Positions 10,814 through 22,937 of a DNA stretch of 64,000 nucleotides are shown piece after piece (position 1 is the first letter of the stretch; every line of letters starts with the position of its first letter). Location of the stretch: the NCBI GenBank assembly GCA_039105265.1, contig JAPFFF010000003.1:5270001-5334000 (forward strand), read 5' to 3'. The position numbers and the translations under genes were made by a program. This DNA comes from Tritrichomonas musculus. Taxonomy: Eukaryota > Parabasalia > Tritrichomonadida > Tritrichomonadidae. The notes under the pieces were generated by a model. That model saw only the letters and a program-made list of their open reading frames with translations, ran no database searches and was not told where the DNA came from.

Positions 10814-11560
10814 ATTAAGGTTGAACAAAAGCAGTATATGATATCATATTGTAATATAATAAAATATATGATGACATCAATTTAATTACTAAATATAATG
10901 GTAAAATTAACGTAAAATATAAAAATAAATTAATTTTGCTTTTTGAATGAAAATTTTACAATTTGATAAGTTTAGAAAAAAAAATGATGTTTTGTATAAA
11001 TATCATAGCAAATATGAGGAAAATGCAATTTTAAATATAAGATATATTTTTTAGTTAATTTATTAAATTGAATTAAATTTTTATGAAATATTTGAATCAT
11101 CAGAAAATTGAGATCAATTCTATGAAATTATTATATACTTCAGAATATTGTGCATTTTTATAAGAAATAATTGTGAGATTGTAAGATATAAACAATTGAA
11201 TAATTGTGAGAAAATAAAGATTTCTGAAAAGTAAAAATATGTAAAGTATTCAAAGTAAAAATCTATCCAAAATAAAGTCCCCAGCGTCGGAATTTTTGAT
11301 TTTTTAAAATAATTCTTTTCAAAATCAAAAAATATGTCCAATTTTTCAAATTTTAACTCAGGTTGAAAAGATTAGCTGAGTGATTATTTATGAAATTATC
11401 TCTACTTTTAGCAAGATATAGAATAATTTAAATATATTATATAATGATATTATTTTTTTATGAATATTTAATATAAAAAATTAAAATTTATTATGATATT
11501 TTTCGCAAAATTTGTATTTTTGTTGTCACTTTTTGAATACTACAAAATTGAATGAATACC
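10814..11560. other. Intergenic spacer between two BspA-like genes
   Basis: A+T-rich, no convincing ORF. I looked for a missing 5' part of the downstream BspA-like gene here and saw no LRR-coding sequence. Confidence 0.55.
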
Positions 11561-14116
11561 TTAATAGGGTCTATATGGACTGATTGCCTCAATGAGTTTA
11601 GGAAGTTGTGATTTTGTCATTGCAGTGCATCCATAAAATGCAGCATCTCCAATTGACGCGCATTGTGATCCATCTGAAAATGAAATCTCGTTTATTTTGT
11701 TACAGCCTGAAAATGCACGTGATCCAACGGATTCTACTGAATTAGGGATATTTATTGATCCAGTGATTGAGGACATTCCATAAAATGCTTCTTCTGGGAT
11801 TTCATCAATTCCTTCTCCTAATTCCAATTTTTCAAGAAGACAGCCTCTAAATACTGTTTTATCAAAATGTGTATTATCATCACCAAATGTTAATTTTTTC
11901 AAAAGGTTGCATGAATAAAATGCTCGAGAATCAATTGATGTATATTCATCAGAACCTAAACCTGTTCCAGCAATAGTTAAGGATGGGATTTTATTGAATG
12001 CAAAGGCTAATTCACCAATCGATATAACTTGGTATGGAATGAATAAATTATTTGCAATAGCTGAATGATAAAATGCCTGATTTTGGATTGTTAAATCTAT
12101 TGTTTTGCCTGGCTCAATGGTCAGTGAGTTTAAGGATGGAGTGAAAGAAAAGGCATCTTCGCCAATATCTTTTACAATAAATGGAATATTTAATGGACCT
12201 TTAAGACCTGAACGATGAAATGCTTTTTTCCCTATTTTTGGTGTATTAAACAAAGAGGTGACTGTGGTGATGTTTGATATTGTTTCATCAACATTAATAT
12301 TGAGTGTTTCTAAGTTATTACATTCAGCAAAAGCACTTTCTCCAATTAATACGTCATCAGGAAGTTCATAATCTTTTTTATATGTTACATCAAGAGTAAT
12401 TTCAGCGCCCAATTTTCTGCATTGCTCAAAAGCATTAGCTGCAATTAATTTGGATCTAATCGTCTGCACAACAAGCTTTGAATCATAACGAAAGGCAGAA
12501 GCTGAAATCGTTTCAACATTTAAGGAGCTAATTGATTCTAATCTTGAACAATTTTCAAATGCACTTGAGGAAATTAATTTAATTTCTGGAATAGTACAAC
12601 TGATAATTCCTGCATTTTGAAAAGCATTTGAGCCGATTGTTGTATTTAATTTTGAGAATGGACTAATTGTTAAAGGTCCTTCTAATTGATAGCAGTTTTT
12701 AAATGCATTATCACCAACTTTTCCTCCAGGTAAAATGTCAATAGTTGCCACTAAATTATAGCATCCAGAAAATGCGTTGTCTTCAATGAGTAAAGCTTTT
12801 ATTCTACCACTGAACAAAGTAATGATACCTTCAAAAGCACTTTCATCAATTTTGAATATTTTGGAATTTTCATGACAGTTTACTGTTTGAAGTTTTGTTC
12901 CTTTAAATGCTCTTTTACCTATTCTTAACAATGAAGCTGGGAAATTCTGAACGTTGGGAATATTAGCATTGAGAAATGCATCGTCATCTATTGTATGCAA
13001 GTTAGTTGCCTGAGATAATGTCAATAAGGTGGCTGTACTCTCTTCGAAAGCATTTGTACCAATTGATTTTAAGCTAGTTGGTAAAACCACTTTTTGTAGA
13101 ATTTCTGCACCTTTAAAAGCACTGGATTGAATATCTTCCAGACTTGTAGCAGTAGACATATCTAAAGTATTAATAACACTATTTTCAAATGCTTTATTGC
13201 CGATTGTTTCCAATTTATTATTAAAAGTTATTCCTTTTTCAATTTTAACTGATTTAAAAGATTGTTGGCCTATGGTTTTATAGTCAGCAGCTGCAGAGAA
13301 ATCCAAAGTTTCAAGAGTACAGCTGGAAAATGCTTCAGAAGACACTGATAAAAGTTTTTGGGGTAGTTTAAAAGTACCTTTAATATTTGCGCCTTGGAAT
13401 GCATTATCTTGGATTTTGGTTACTTGTGGATGGAAGACGAAGCTTTCAGTAACAAAAACATTAGAAAATATATTTGGATATAAAGTGGTAATGCTTGATG
13501 ATTTTGATAAATCTAATTTCTTAATTTCACTGATGAAAAAAATATCTTCTCCAATAATGCTCCCTCCACTGGTATCTATGCTTTGTGGAAATGTTAAAGT
13601 ATCACTTATTTCTGCATGATAGAAAAGTCTGTTGCTGCTTAAAAGCATGCCCTTTACTTTTGAAAAATCTAATGAAACCATTTTACTTCTCTCAAAAGAA
13701 GATTCTCCAAAAGAAGTGCATTTTTCAGGGAAAGTGACTGCAGATGTTATTTTGGCTAAGTAAAATGCTCCTTGACTTACACTAGTTAAGGCTTCTGCAC
13801 TTCCTAAATCTAATGTTGTGATTTTGCAGTCATCAAATGCACCCGTTTCAATACTTTGAATAAATTTGCTAACAGTAACCTTATTAATAGTCGCACGGGC
13901 AAACATGTTTTGTGGAATATATGTAGGATGATTATCTGCTTCAGAAAAAGAAAAATCTTTGTTTCCATAGTTTGTGCATCCGCAGAATTTTCCTGAACTT
14001 ATATCTGCAACTTCAATAACTGTAGCTTGGTCTGCTTTGCATGTTCTGTGAGGGCATGTAGCAACTGAGTAATCTGATCTAACAGATAAAACCCATGTAA
14101 AGAAGGGTAGAAACAT
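11561..14116 (-). CDS. BspA-like LRR protein, large, secreted type
   Basis: 851 aa. The N-terminus MFLPFFTWVLSVRS is hydrophobic and signal-peptide-like, followed by a short Cys-rich stretch (CPHRTCK...FCGCTNYG, about 20-50). The rest, about 70-845, is a continuous array of LRR_5/BspA-type repeats (I....F..S.I..LD.S....L..I...AF). No transmembrane helix or GPI-type tail is visible at the C-terminus, which ends on a repeat (EAISPYRPY). It could therefore be secreted, held non-covalently, or truncated. Role inferred from family: adhesion or surface interaction. It is about 750 bp upstream of a paralogue on the same strand, but the repeats of the two differ enough that they are not a recent duplication. 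Confidence 0.88.
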   Translation of the reverse strand: MFLPFFTWVLSVRSDYSVATCPHRTCKADQATVIEVADISSGKFCGCTNYGNKDFSFSEADNHPTYIPQNMFARATINKVTVSKFIQSIETGAFDDCKITTLDLGSAEALTSVSQGAFYLAKITSAVTFPEKCTSFGESSFERSKMVSLDFSKVKGMLLSSNRLFYHAEISDTLTFPQSIDTSGGSIIGEDIFFISEIKKLDLSKSSSITTLYPNIFSNVFVTESFVFHPQVTKIQDNAFQGANIKGTFKLPQKLLSVSSEAFSSCTLETLDFSAAADYKTIGQQSFKSVKIEKGITFNNKLETIGNKAFENSVINTLDMSTATSLEDIQSSAFKGAEILQKVVLPTSLKSIGTNAFEESTATLLTLSQATNLHTIDDDAFLNANIPNVQNFPASLLRIGKRAFKGTKLQTVNCHENSKIFKIDESAFEGIITLFSGRIKALLIEDNAFSGCYNLVATIDILPGGKVGDNAFKNCYQLEGPLTISPFSKLNTTIGSNAFQNAGIISCTIPEIKLISSSAFENCSRLESISSLNVETISASAFRYDSKLVVQTIRSKLIAANAFEQCRKLGAEITLDVTYKKDYELPDDVLIGESAFAECNNLETLNINVDETISNITTVTSLFNTPKIGKKAFHRSGLKGPLNIPFIVKDIGEDAFSFTPSLNSLTIEPGKTIDLTIQNQAFYHSAIANNLFIPYQVISIGELAFAFNKIPSLTIAGTGLGSDEYTSIDSRAFYSCNLLKKLTFGDDNTHFDKTVFRGCLLEKLELGEGIDEIPEEAFYGMSSITGSINIPNSVESVGSRAFSGCNKINEISFSDGSQCASIGDAAFYGCTAMTKSQLPKLIEAISPYRPY

Positions 14117-14127
14117 TTTAAATTGTG

Positions 14128-14133
14128 AAGTGA
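14128..14133 (-). promoter_or_regulatory. Initiator-like motif (TCACTT) of BspA-like gene
   Basis: Minus-strand TCACTT fits TCA-Py-(T/A) and lies 11 nt before the ATG at 14116. Position matches the known trichomonad initiator spacing; activity not shown. Confidence 0.45.
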
Positions 14134-14640
14134 CTGCTAGATAAAAATTTCATTTCAACAATTAGTTGGTCGACTTTAAAATTTTTTTTTTAAAAATAAT
14201 GGTAAAAAACTATTTTTACATATATTTTAGTAATATTTCATGCTTTTTTGCATTATCTGACAATAGATATTGCCAAACATTCATCAAAAAGTTGGTTTAT
14301 CATCATTTTGCTTTATTTTTTTTCAAATTAACCGAAGGGTTTCTAACTTTTTAAATGTTTCAACTCATCGAAAATAAAAAAATATATCAAAAATCATTTT
14401 ATTATCCTGCTCTTTTATATTATTTTACATTTAAATAATTAATTTCTTTTTTGGTTTTTCCCCTTTCAAATAATTCAGAAATAAATCAATATTTTGAAGT
14501 AAAAATGGCTGAATTAATTCAAAAAGTAAAATATAAAAACAACTTTTTCGCTAGGTTTTATAGTATTCTAAACTAATTTCAACTCAATAAAAAAATATCT
14601 TTTATATTTGAATACTTTTTATTTAAAACTAAGATCCTAA
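14134..14640. other. Intergenic spacer
   Basis: A+T-rich sequence between the BspA-like gene start and the end of the orphan ORF. Nothing recognised. Confidence 0.55.
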
Positions 14641-15288
14641 TTAAAATTGGAAAAGTTTTTCAAAATCAAAATTTACATTTGAAATTTCTTCTTTTTGCAT
14701 ATGATTATGTTCTGATAAATTGCTGGAAATTTCAAATGAATCCATTTCTTGATTAACTTTTATATCTTGGAACACATCATCATGAGCATAAATGTTATAA
14801 CTTTCATTTTTATTTTCACTTTGAGATGAATCTTTTTTTAAGTTGTGAAAATCTTTAATGCTTGTGTTTTTGTTACTTTTGCTTATATGCTCGTTCCCTT
14901 TCATTTTTGTGGCTATCAATCTTTTTAGCACATCAGAATTTGGCTCAAATATTTCTGTAAAAAAATATTCGGTATACCAACAGTATATAGCGTCCTTCAT
15001 CCGGCGACATTGATTTTGTAATATGATTCCAGGTTTTTGGTTTTTATAATCATTTTCAAGTTGTTTACCTAATAGAAATAGAGCGTCCCTTTGAAGCCCT
15101 AATCGATCAAATAAGGCTTTCAAACTATAATATTTTTTACCAAGTTGATTGATCTTGGTATTAGTCTTTTCACGAATTCGTCTTGTCTGGCTTGTTGCTG
15201 GAGTCCAATTTGTTTTTGAATTTTTAACATATATAATCTTCAAGCACTTGTTGTTTTTTTTCATGATAAATAAAAATATTCTACGCAT
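14641..15288 (-). CDS. Orphan 215-aa basic protein
   Basis: I do not recognise the family. ATG at 15288, with a second possible start 8 codons later (MKKNNKCLK). The N-terminal half is strongly basic (TRRIREKTNTKINQLGKK), then helix-forming sequence (YSLKALFDRLGLQRDALFLL) and a conserved-looking aromatic patch CRRMKDAIYCWYTEYFF around residues 91-110. The C-terminal third is Asn/Ser/acidic and of low complexity, ending NFDFEKLFQF. The codon pattern looks genuinely coding compared with shadow ORFs. A nucleic-acid-binding role is possible from the basic half, but this is guesswork. It sits at the border between the gene-dense block and a long gene-poor region. Confidence 0.55.
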   Translation of the reverse strand: MRRIFLFIMKKNNKCLKIIYVKNSKTNWTPATSQTRRIREKTNTKINQLGKKYYSLKALFDRLGLQRDALFLLGKQLENDYKNQKPGIILQNQCRRMKDAIYCWYTEYFFTEIFEPNSDVLKRLIATKMKGNEHISKSNKNTSIKDFHNLKKDSSQSENKNESYNIYAHDDVFQDIKVNQEMDSFEISSNLSEHNHMQKEEISNVNFDFEKLFQF

Positions 15289-17798
15289 AGAAAAAGTAAC
15301 TTTTTATATCAATCAAAATTTATTTGACTTTTGAAAATATAATATAATTCAATCAAAACATTATTATATTTTCAAATCGGTAAATAATATATATATATAT
15401 ATTCTGATTGTTCTATTGAGTTGTTTTAATATTCTGAATTTTTCTCAATTATTTCTTAAATCACCAAATATTAAATTAAAATTTAATGGTAAAGTTGGGT
15501 TTCAATTTTTTTGAATAGTTTATTTATTGAAAAAGTTCAAAAGTCAACTTTACCCTTAAATTTCTATTCATAAAATAAACAAAATAATTAAATATTGCTA
15601 TAAACTCTCAATTATATATGGTAATAAAATTTAGAGAAATTAACGAATTTTTTATGTGGATTTTCTATTTGATTTTTTGAATTATTACTCAAAAACTAAT
15701 TTTATTTTGTGATATGAGTAATTCAATTATTATATCTTTCATAAAACCTATAAAGTTGTACTCAAAAGTTTTAGACAAACTTTTTCAATAAAGCAAGGTC
15801 AATTTCTATTAATGGTAAGGTCAATTTATCCTATACATTTTTAAAAAAATTCTGAAAAACACAGAAAAAAATGAATAATTTCTCAAATACTCTGAATCCA
15901 TCTTTATTTTTTTGTGAAGTCATTTAAAAAAAATTATTTTATTTCTCTTAATTTCATTTTATTTATATTCAAACCTAAAAAGAGTATCATTTGCATTGTT
16001 TTTTTAAAAAAATATATTTATCAATATTCTATATTTTTAATAAAAAATAAAAAATAAAATTCTTTTGCTATTAATTTTCTATGTTCCTCAATATTCAACC
16101 ATATTTCAATTTTTCAGCCTTATTAAGTTTTGTTATTCATATCCATAATTTTACATTTTAAATAAATTTCTCTTATATTTATTTACATTTATATAAATAA
16201 ATAAAATAGAGAAATTTCATTCAGATTTGAAATATAACTTATAGTTAATTTTGATCCCAATAAAGTATTTCATTTTTTCCCAAATATTTAATTGCCAATC
16301 AATAAAAATGATAAATAAATATTATATTTTTATTATTATTCATTCAAATGAATTTAAAATTAATAATAATTTATTATTTATTAATATAGGACTAACTGTA
16401 CACATTTGGGCATATATTAAGATATCTATGTATCAACCATAAAATTGTTTTTGAATAAGAAGGACAATAAAAAAATTTTTTTTATGCGAAGTTAAAAAAC
16501 AAAATAAAAATACAGAAAAATGTCGAAAAAAAAAAAACATTTATAATTAGATATATAATAATTATACATCATTAAATTAATAATATTAAATTAATGTCAT
16601 CAATTAAGTTCACTTTAAGAATATATGAAAATATATGTAAATAATATATATATGTATATTAATACATATATATTCCATAATCATAGTTTATAATTTTTTT
16701 TTCTCTTTCAAAAAGAAAAAAATTAAATTAAAAAACTACTAAGATGAGTAGAATAGTTTGAATAAGGGAGAAATGTATATATTTTCTTTTCTTTTCTTTT
16801 CATTTCTTTCTTTCTTTTTTTTTTTTTTTTTTTTGAATGGTAATTCAAATTTTTAAATGGTTATTCAATTTTTTTTAATTAAAACATTTTTTTAATATGA
16901 TTAAATATCTTTTCTAATTATTGCTGATGGATAACAAAATGTAAATTATAATATTTAATAAAATTACAAATTATTATTTTTGTAATATAAGATTAATTAA
17001 TTAATTTTATTACAGAAAACCCAAGAATATATATTTTGAAACTTGAATAAAATTATATTTATTCAATTGTACAACTATTTCATTATAAAAAATGACCGTC
17101 ACTTCAAAAATTCTGATAAATTGAATTTGTTATTCAAATTTGTTTCGAAAATACAGATCACCAAAAATAATTTCATTTTCAATCAGTTATGGTTCATTGA
17201 ATATTCATTTTAGAAATTCTTTTATCAGGAAACTCCAAATAATTTTTTTAATCTCGATATATAGGCATCCAAATCAAAAATTAAATTCAAAATAAACTAT
17301 ATTTTCTTCATTAATAAAAAGGTTTCAAAAAGAATGTATGCATAATTTAAATAATTTATATAATGTAGTATATTATTTATAATTTTAAAATAAATATAAA
17401 TGGGCGGTTATCAATATAATGCAATTTTAATTTAAATGGAAGGTGCAAATAAAAAAACAAGGTTTAATTGCCATAAGATTTTAGAATATTTTATTTAGGA
17501 ATATAATTTTATAAAATTATTTTTTATTAAAAATATTTTTATTATATATGTAAATCAATTAATGTAATATAGAAAGAAATATAATAATTAAAATACTCAA
17601 ATTATTCGAAGATATTTATTTTCCAGCGCAAATAAAATATTTCAATATCTATTGAAAATTAATTCATCATATAATTATATTTTATTTCAAACATATGATT
17701 TATATTTTGTAAAAATAAATCATATATATTAAAAAAAAAATAAAATAATAAATATAATAATATTTATATATTATGAATATTATGAATAAACCAATATA

Positions 17799-17829
<31 letters not shown>

Positions 17830-18194
17830 TTCTTTTAATAGAATAATTTCAGAAATTTTTTATTTGTTGATTGAAAATATTAATCTTTATATCGCATCAT
17901 ATATTTCAGATATTTATAAAAATAGTTTATTTATAGTTGTTTATATATATTTATGTTAAATATTATTTAACTAATTTTAGAAAAATGCTAATTTTCTACT
18001 AGAAATGATTTTTGTATGAACTCAGTGAAAATATGCTTTTCAAAAAGTTTGATCATGTCAGCCTACCCTTAAAAAATATTTGAAAAAAACTAAAAAATCA
18101 TAAAATTTTTTTTATATATTTATTTTGTAAGATAATTTAAATATATAATAATGGCACAAAATAAATATAATTTTTTTTTTTTTTTGATTTGACT
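15289..18194. other. Gene-free AT-rich stretch
   Basis: No convincing ORF. Holds short simple repeats (AT runs near 15391-15410 and 17797-17830, a T-rich CTTT/poly-T run at 16781-16833). A TAATGGTAA(A/G)GT motif appears at about 15486 and 15809, with an inverted partner near 15543. No bounded element was resolved. Confidence 0.5.
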
Positions 18195-19508
18195 TTTTGA
18201 ATAGAGGTATTCATGTAGAGAAATTGACGAAATATTGTAATATTGATCATATTTTCTTTATTTTTATTTTGAAACTAAGAATGAACTTTAATGGATAAGA
18301 ATTTTATACTCCTATTTTTGAGATATTTCTATTTTTATTTTTCTGAATAAGAATAGTTTTTTAATTGAGAGGCTATATAATTTTTTTTATATAAAAATTG
18401 ATGAAATATAAATATATATATAATTTTGTTTTATTAATTATTATAGTATATATATATTGATAACTTATTAATACTTATATATTTAAAAAATATTTATTTT
18501 CTAGAGATACACTTGTTTATATTTTTTTTATAAATTTATAAATTTTTAACTTTTTCAGTAATTATATTTTTTATATTGATATAATAAACATTTTTTATCC
18601 TAGTAGTATTGTTATTAAAACATTATTTTATTTTATATATATAATATATATTATATTTTATATACAATTTAAATTGTATATTTAAGTTTTACATTATATA
18701 TTAAATAGATAAATTAACAAAAAAAAATGAAAAATTCAATTAAACGATGATTTTTAATTGAATTTCTAAAAAAATATGTTGCTTTGTATTGTGATTATTT
18801 TTTGGTTTTCAATATATTAAATATTAAAGTTATTTTTATAATATAGTAATTAATAATTTTACTTTATAAAAAATATTTTTAATAATATTTTTAAGAAGAT
18901 GAGGAAATTTATATTTTTCAAGAATCACTTCACTATTAACTTCACTTCACCGAAAATAATCATCTCACGTCACTAAAAAATAATAACGTACCAAAATACG
19001 ATGAAAAATAATTCAAAATAATGCAAAATATAAAATTACATTTTTCTTTAAAATGAGAGTATAAAGTAACTTATTTACATAATAAAATTTATTTAAATAT
19101 TTATTATTATTATATTGTACAATTAGTATATAATTATTTCGTAAATCAATTGAGAAATAAGTCATTTTCTTAATTTTTTAATGTAAATTTGCATTTAAAT
19201 TTATATATGGCTAATAAATTGGATATATAACAGATAATATATTTTATAAATCAAATATAAAATATTATTATTGATTTATAATTCATAAATATTTTAATTG
19301 ACTCGAGATATAGATGAAACATTATTTTTTAAATTGTTTTTAAATTCTCAACATCCATTAAAACCAATTATGGCAAATGTCAGTATTGGATATATAGAAG
19401 TAAATAATCTTAATATTTTTTCATAAGATAAAATATTCATTCAATTAAAGTAAAAATAAAAAAATCAAATAACGAGTTTTCACTTCACATGAATACCTCT
19501 TTTTGAAT
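18195..19508. mobile_element. hAT-like non-autonomous element with 8-bp TSD
   Basis: Termini AGAGGTATTCATGT at 18203 and its exact inverted complement ending at 19500 (14-bp TIR), flanked on both sides by TTTTGAAT (18195-18202 and 19501-19508). The 1298-bp interior is A+T-rich without an ORF. An 8-bp TSD is typical of hAT transposition, so this is called a hAT-type MITE; no transposase is inside. Confidence 0.6.
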
Positions 19509-19824
19509 ATTGTAATATTTTTTTTTGAATTATTTTTTATTTATTTTGAATACTTGTAAAATTATTTTATACATTTAATATCTTTAAAATAAATAGTAAT
19601 GTTTTTAAATAAATCGCTTTTATAAATTTACATATTTAATATAAAAATTATAAATGTAATTCATCAAAAAATCTCGGCTAGATATTTGGTGACACATACT
19701 CTATTTATATATTAAAATCCATTTAATTTTAAAAAATCCTGAAAAAACGCAAAAGAAATCTCGAATTAATAAAATATTTGTTTTTTTAAAATAACCATTT
19801 TTTACGATTATTTTGAAGTGAAAA

Positions 19825-20444
19825 CAAAAAATAGATGTACACAAGCCAAGATCCTGCCAAAATTTTTATTATTTATTATTACTAAAATTTATGATATAAA
19901 TTTAATAAATTATACTATTTGTTTATTTAATAAATTTATCCTACAACTTCAAGATATACTTTTTTTTAGATATTTCGGTTTAATTGAATAATAATAATAA
20001 TTGATAATTTTATTTTTTAATTTGTGAAATTTCATTCAAATTTATTTGAATAAAAATAAAATATCATATTTTGTGAAGTGATTGCTTTTCACTTTTTCAA
20101 ATAAATAGTTTAAATTTCAAGCCATTTTATAAGAGAAAAAAAAATTGGCAGATCCGCTTGGCTTTTAATCCGAATAAATCGAATAAATATTTGGTGAAAC
20201 AAAGTATATATAGTGATGAAAGCAAAATTTTGGGCCAATTTTTTTTTATAACACAAACTTTACTTTTCTGAGCTATATAATTAATCCATACTATTTTCAT
20301 GCATTTATAATTGTTTTTTAGTTTCTTATAATTAAATAAAACATATTTAAAATTAATAATTAATAAAATTTATTGAGATGACGATATTTTAGAATTAAAA
20401 TAAAATGCATTGAAAAAAGTTGGCTTTTGTACATCTCAAAAAAT
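19825..20444. mobile_element. hAT-like MITE with perfect 8-bp TSD
   Basis: TIR AGATGTACA(C/A)AAGCCAA at 19833 and inverted at the right end 20436 (16 of 17 matching). Perfect 8-bp duplication CAAAAAAT at 19825-19832 and 20437-20444. About 604 bp, no ORF. A second, inner inverted pair (AGCCAAG.ATC.TGCCAA type, about 19845-19870 against 20143-20170) suggests a compound structure. hAT assignment rests on TSD length only. Confidence 0.65.
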
Positions 20445-21062
20445 CGATAAAATTTTGAATAAATTGATTTATTATATAACACAGCTTTGAAATAACGTAT
20501 TTTTATTTTCATATTTTTGCGTATATACCACTAAAAAATAAATATTTTAGAATCTTAAAGAATATTTTAATTTTTTGTACTAAGTTGACTTTAAAATATC
20601 AATCAAAATAAAATTGGGGCACCTTTCACCAAAAACAAATAATATTCAATATTTAGATTTCCTAAAATAATTTTATTATGAAACAAATTAATTTAGTTTT
20701 ATATCTATAATGTATTAATCGATTTATAGTTGGTCTTTTTACAATGATTTTTAACCATATTTAATTTTTTTTTGGTAAAACATATAAAAAAGAAATATTT
20801 AGCATAATTTGGATAATATTCAAAATATTTAGCACTTTATAAAATAATATATGAATTTGAAACGCTTTTATAATTAATTAATGATTGAAAAATGATGTAA
20901 TGTTTTTCACTAAATTTTTAATTATACTATTTTATATTATATATTTAAATAATAGCATTAGATAAAATATAAAATTCATAAAAATATATGATATTTCTTC
21001 ATTAATTTCAAAGAAATTCCAAAACAAAACAAAAAACGTTAAAATACGATATAAAATATTTC
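20445..21062. other. Gene-free AT-rich stretch
   Basis: Nothing recognised besides A+T-rich low-complexity sequence. Confidence 0.5.
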
Positions 21063-22937
21063 TTAAGGGTGCAGTTTAACTATTTTTTTCTCAATCAAAA
21101 TGGAATATATCATGACAATATAAGAATATATTATTTATAATATTTTTTATAATATAAATATATAATTGGTAATATGATAATATTATTTAATCCAAATAAA
21201 AATTAAAATTATTGAATTGAAAGAAAAAACAACTTTTTCTTTAATTTTTAAATTAGTTAAAAATATAAATTTCTTATTTAAAAAAATGATACAATTCATA
21301 AAAATGTTATTTTCTTTTTTTTAAAAAAAAGTTATAATTTTTTTCTACAATGAATTAATAATTTTATTGATAAATAAATTGATATTGAATATTTTGCAAG
21401 AACAACCAACCCGGAAAATATGCCCTGAATAATAACCCCTGAATAATAAACCCGGAACAATAACCCCGGAAAAAAAATTAAAATAAAATTAAAATTTTTT
21501 ATTATAAAATCAGAATTGAAAAATTTGAATAGCTATTTAACACGAAATAAATAAAAATATTCTAATAAAAAACTGTTACTAATTTATGAAAATTTGATAA
21601 ATATATTTCAGTACAATTTTTCCATTTAGTTTGTTAAATAATTAAGAAACTTTATCCTTAAAACGAAGATAAATAACATTTGGCCGTTTTTTTTTTTTAA
21701 AAATAGCACCATTTTTTAAAAAGTTTCCTTTTTCTATATATGGAAATCAAAAAATACAGATTTGAAGAGATCAAATATACTTTAGACTCCAATGTGATTT
21801 TAAAATGAAAAATACAGACGTTTTTGGTTCAATGATATCTATTTCAAAATCTTGATTTCAAATGCAAACTTAGTTTGCCAATGATATTTTATTATTTAAT
21901 TACTCCTTGGCTATATCCATGGCAATTTTTAACTAAAGCTACTGATAAAAAATTATGTTTTTGAGTAAAAATTTCATTGAAAAAGTTTACTTTTTTGGAC
22001 TGCAAAATGCAGTTTTTCAGTTTTTTTCTCTTTTTTGTTCATTGAAACTAATACACTTGTGTGAACAACATCTTTCCAAAACTAAAAAAAAAAAATACTG
22101 AGGTATAATATGACAACGTGACACTTATAATATTCAGATCGATTTTATGTGAATTCAAAAAATTCCAGAAATCGTTCTATCAAGTTATAGATATCTATAT
22201 ATATATTCAGAAAAAAATAATGAAATAGATCTTGGATTATAATTGAACGACTACATAGATCTGAAAAGTATATGATTTTTCGAGCATTTTAAAAAAATAT
22301 GTACACATTAGATTTTTAACAATGAGCTGCAATTATCTTTCTATAGTTATTATATGAGTTGTTTAAAAATCTGATAGAACAATTTTTTGAAAAAATAATA
22401 AAAATATTATAGTTGTCTAATATCATTTTTGATCATTTTTATCTAAAAAAGATAAAATTGATTTTTTCAATCTGTGATTTATTTAGATTAATTTTGATAG
22501 CATATATACATATTTAAACATATATATATATTTGTGCAACTCAAAAATTCCCTTAAAATCATTTATATTTTTTCAGAATTATTAAAGCGAAAAATCATTA
22601 ATTTGTTTTTTTAATTTTATATTGGAAAATAAATTATTTTGATCTTTATATATTATATAAAATTATTATTTTTAAGTTAATTCTCATAAATTAAAGAGAA
22701 ATATCAATTATTTTCCAATTTAATTGAATTTTTTTTCAATAAATTTGAATTTTATTTCATTGAAAAATCTAATATTAATTCAATTTTTAATTTATTATTA
22801 TTTCAATTATAATTAATTATTTCATACTTTTAGTAATGTATAATAAATAAATATACTTTTATAAATAAAATCATATAAATAGAAAAAATGATGATTTAAT
22901 ATTCGGTAAGAAAAATGTGTTCAAACTGCACCCTTAA
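21063..22937. mobile_element. TTAA-flanked non-autonomous element (1.87 kb)
   Basis: GGGTGCAGTTT begins at 21067 and its exact inverted complement ends at 22933. Both are directly flanked by TTAA (21063-21066 and 22934-22937). TTAA target duplication is the mark of piggyBac and Kolobok-type elements. The interior has no ORF but a short array of CCCGGAA/CCCTGAA units at about 21410-21470. It is probably mobilised in trans by an element such as the one at 31115-34451, whose ends also start with GGG after TTAA. Confidence 0.65.

Noticed and set aside
10814-10828. TTG start for the BspA-like protein
   Set aside because: Same reason; ATG at 10813 used.
18040-18070. CAGCCTACCCTTAA as the right end of a further TTAA element
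   Set aside because: No partner TTAAGGGTAGGCTG found to its left within the window.
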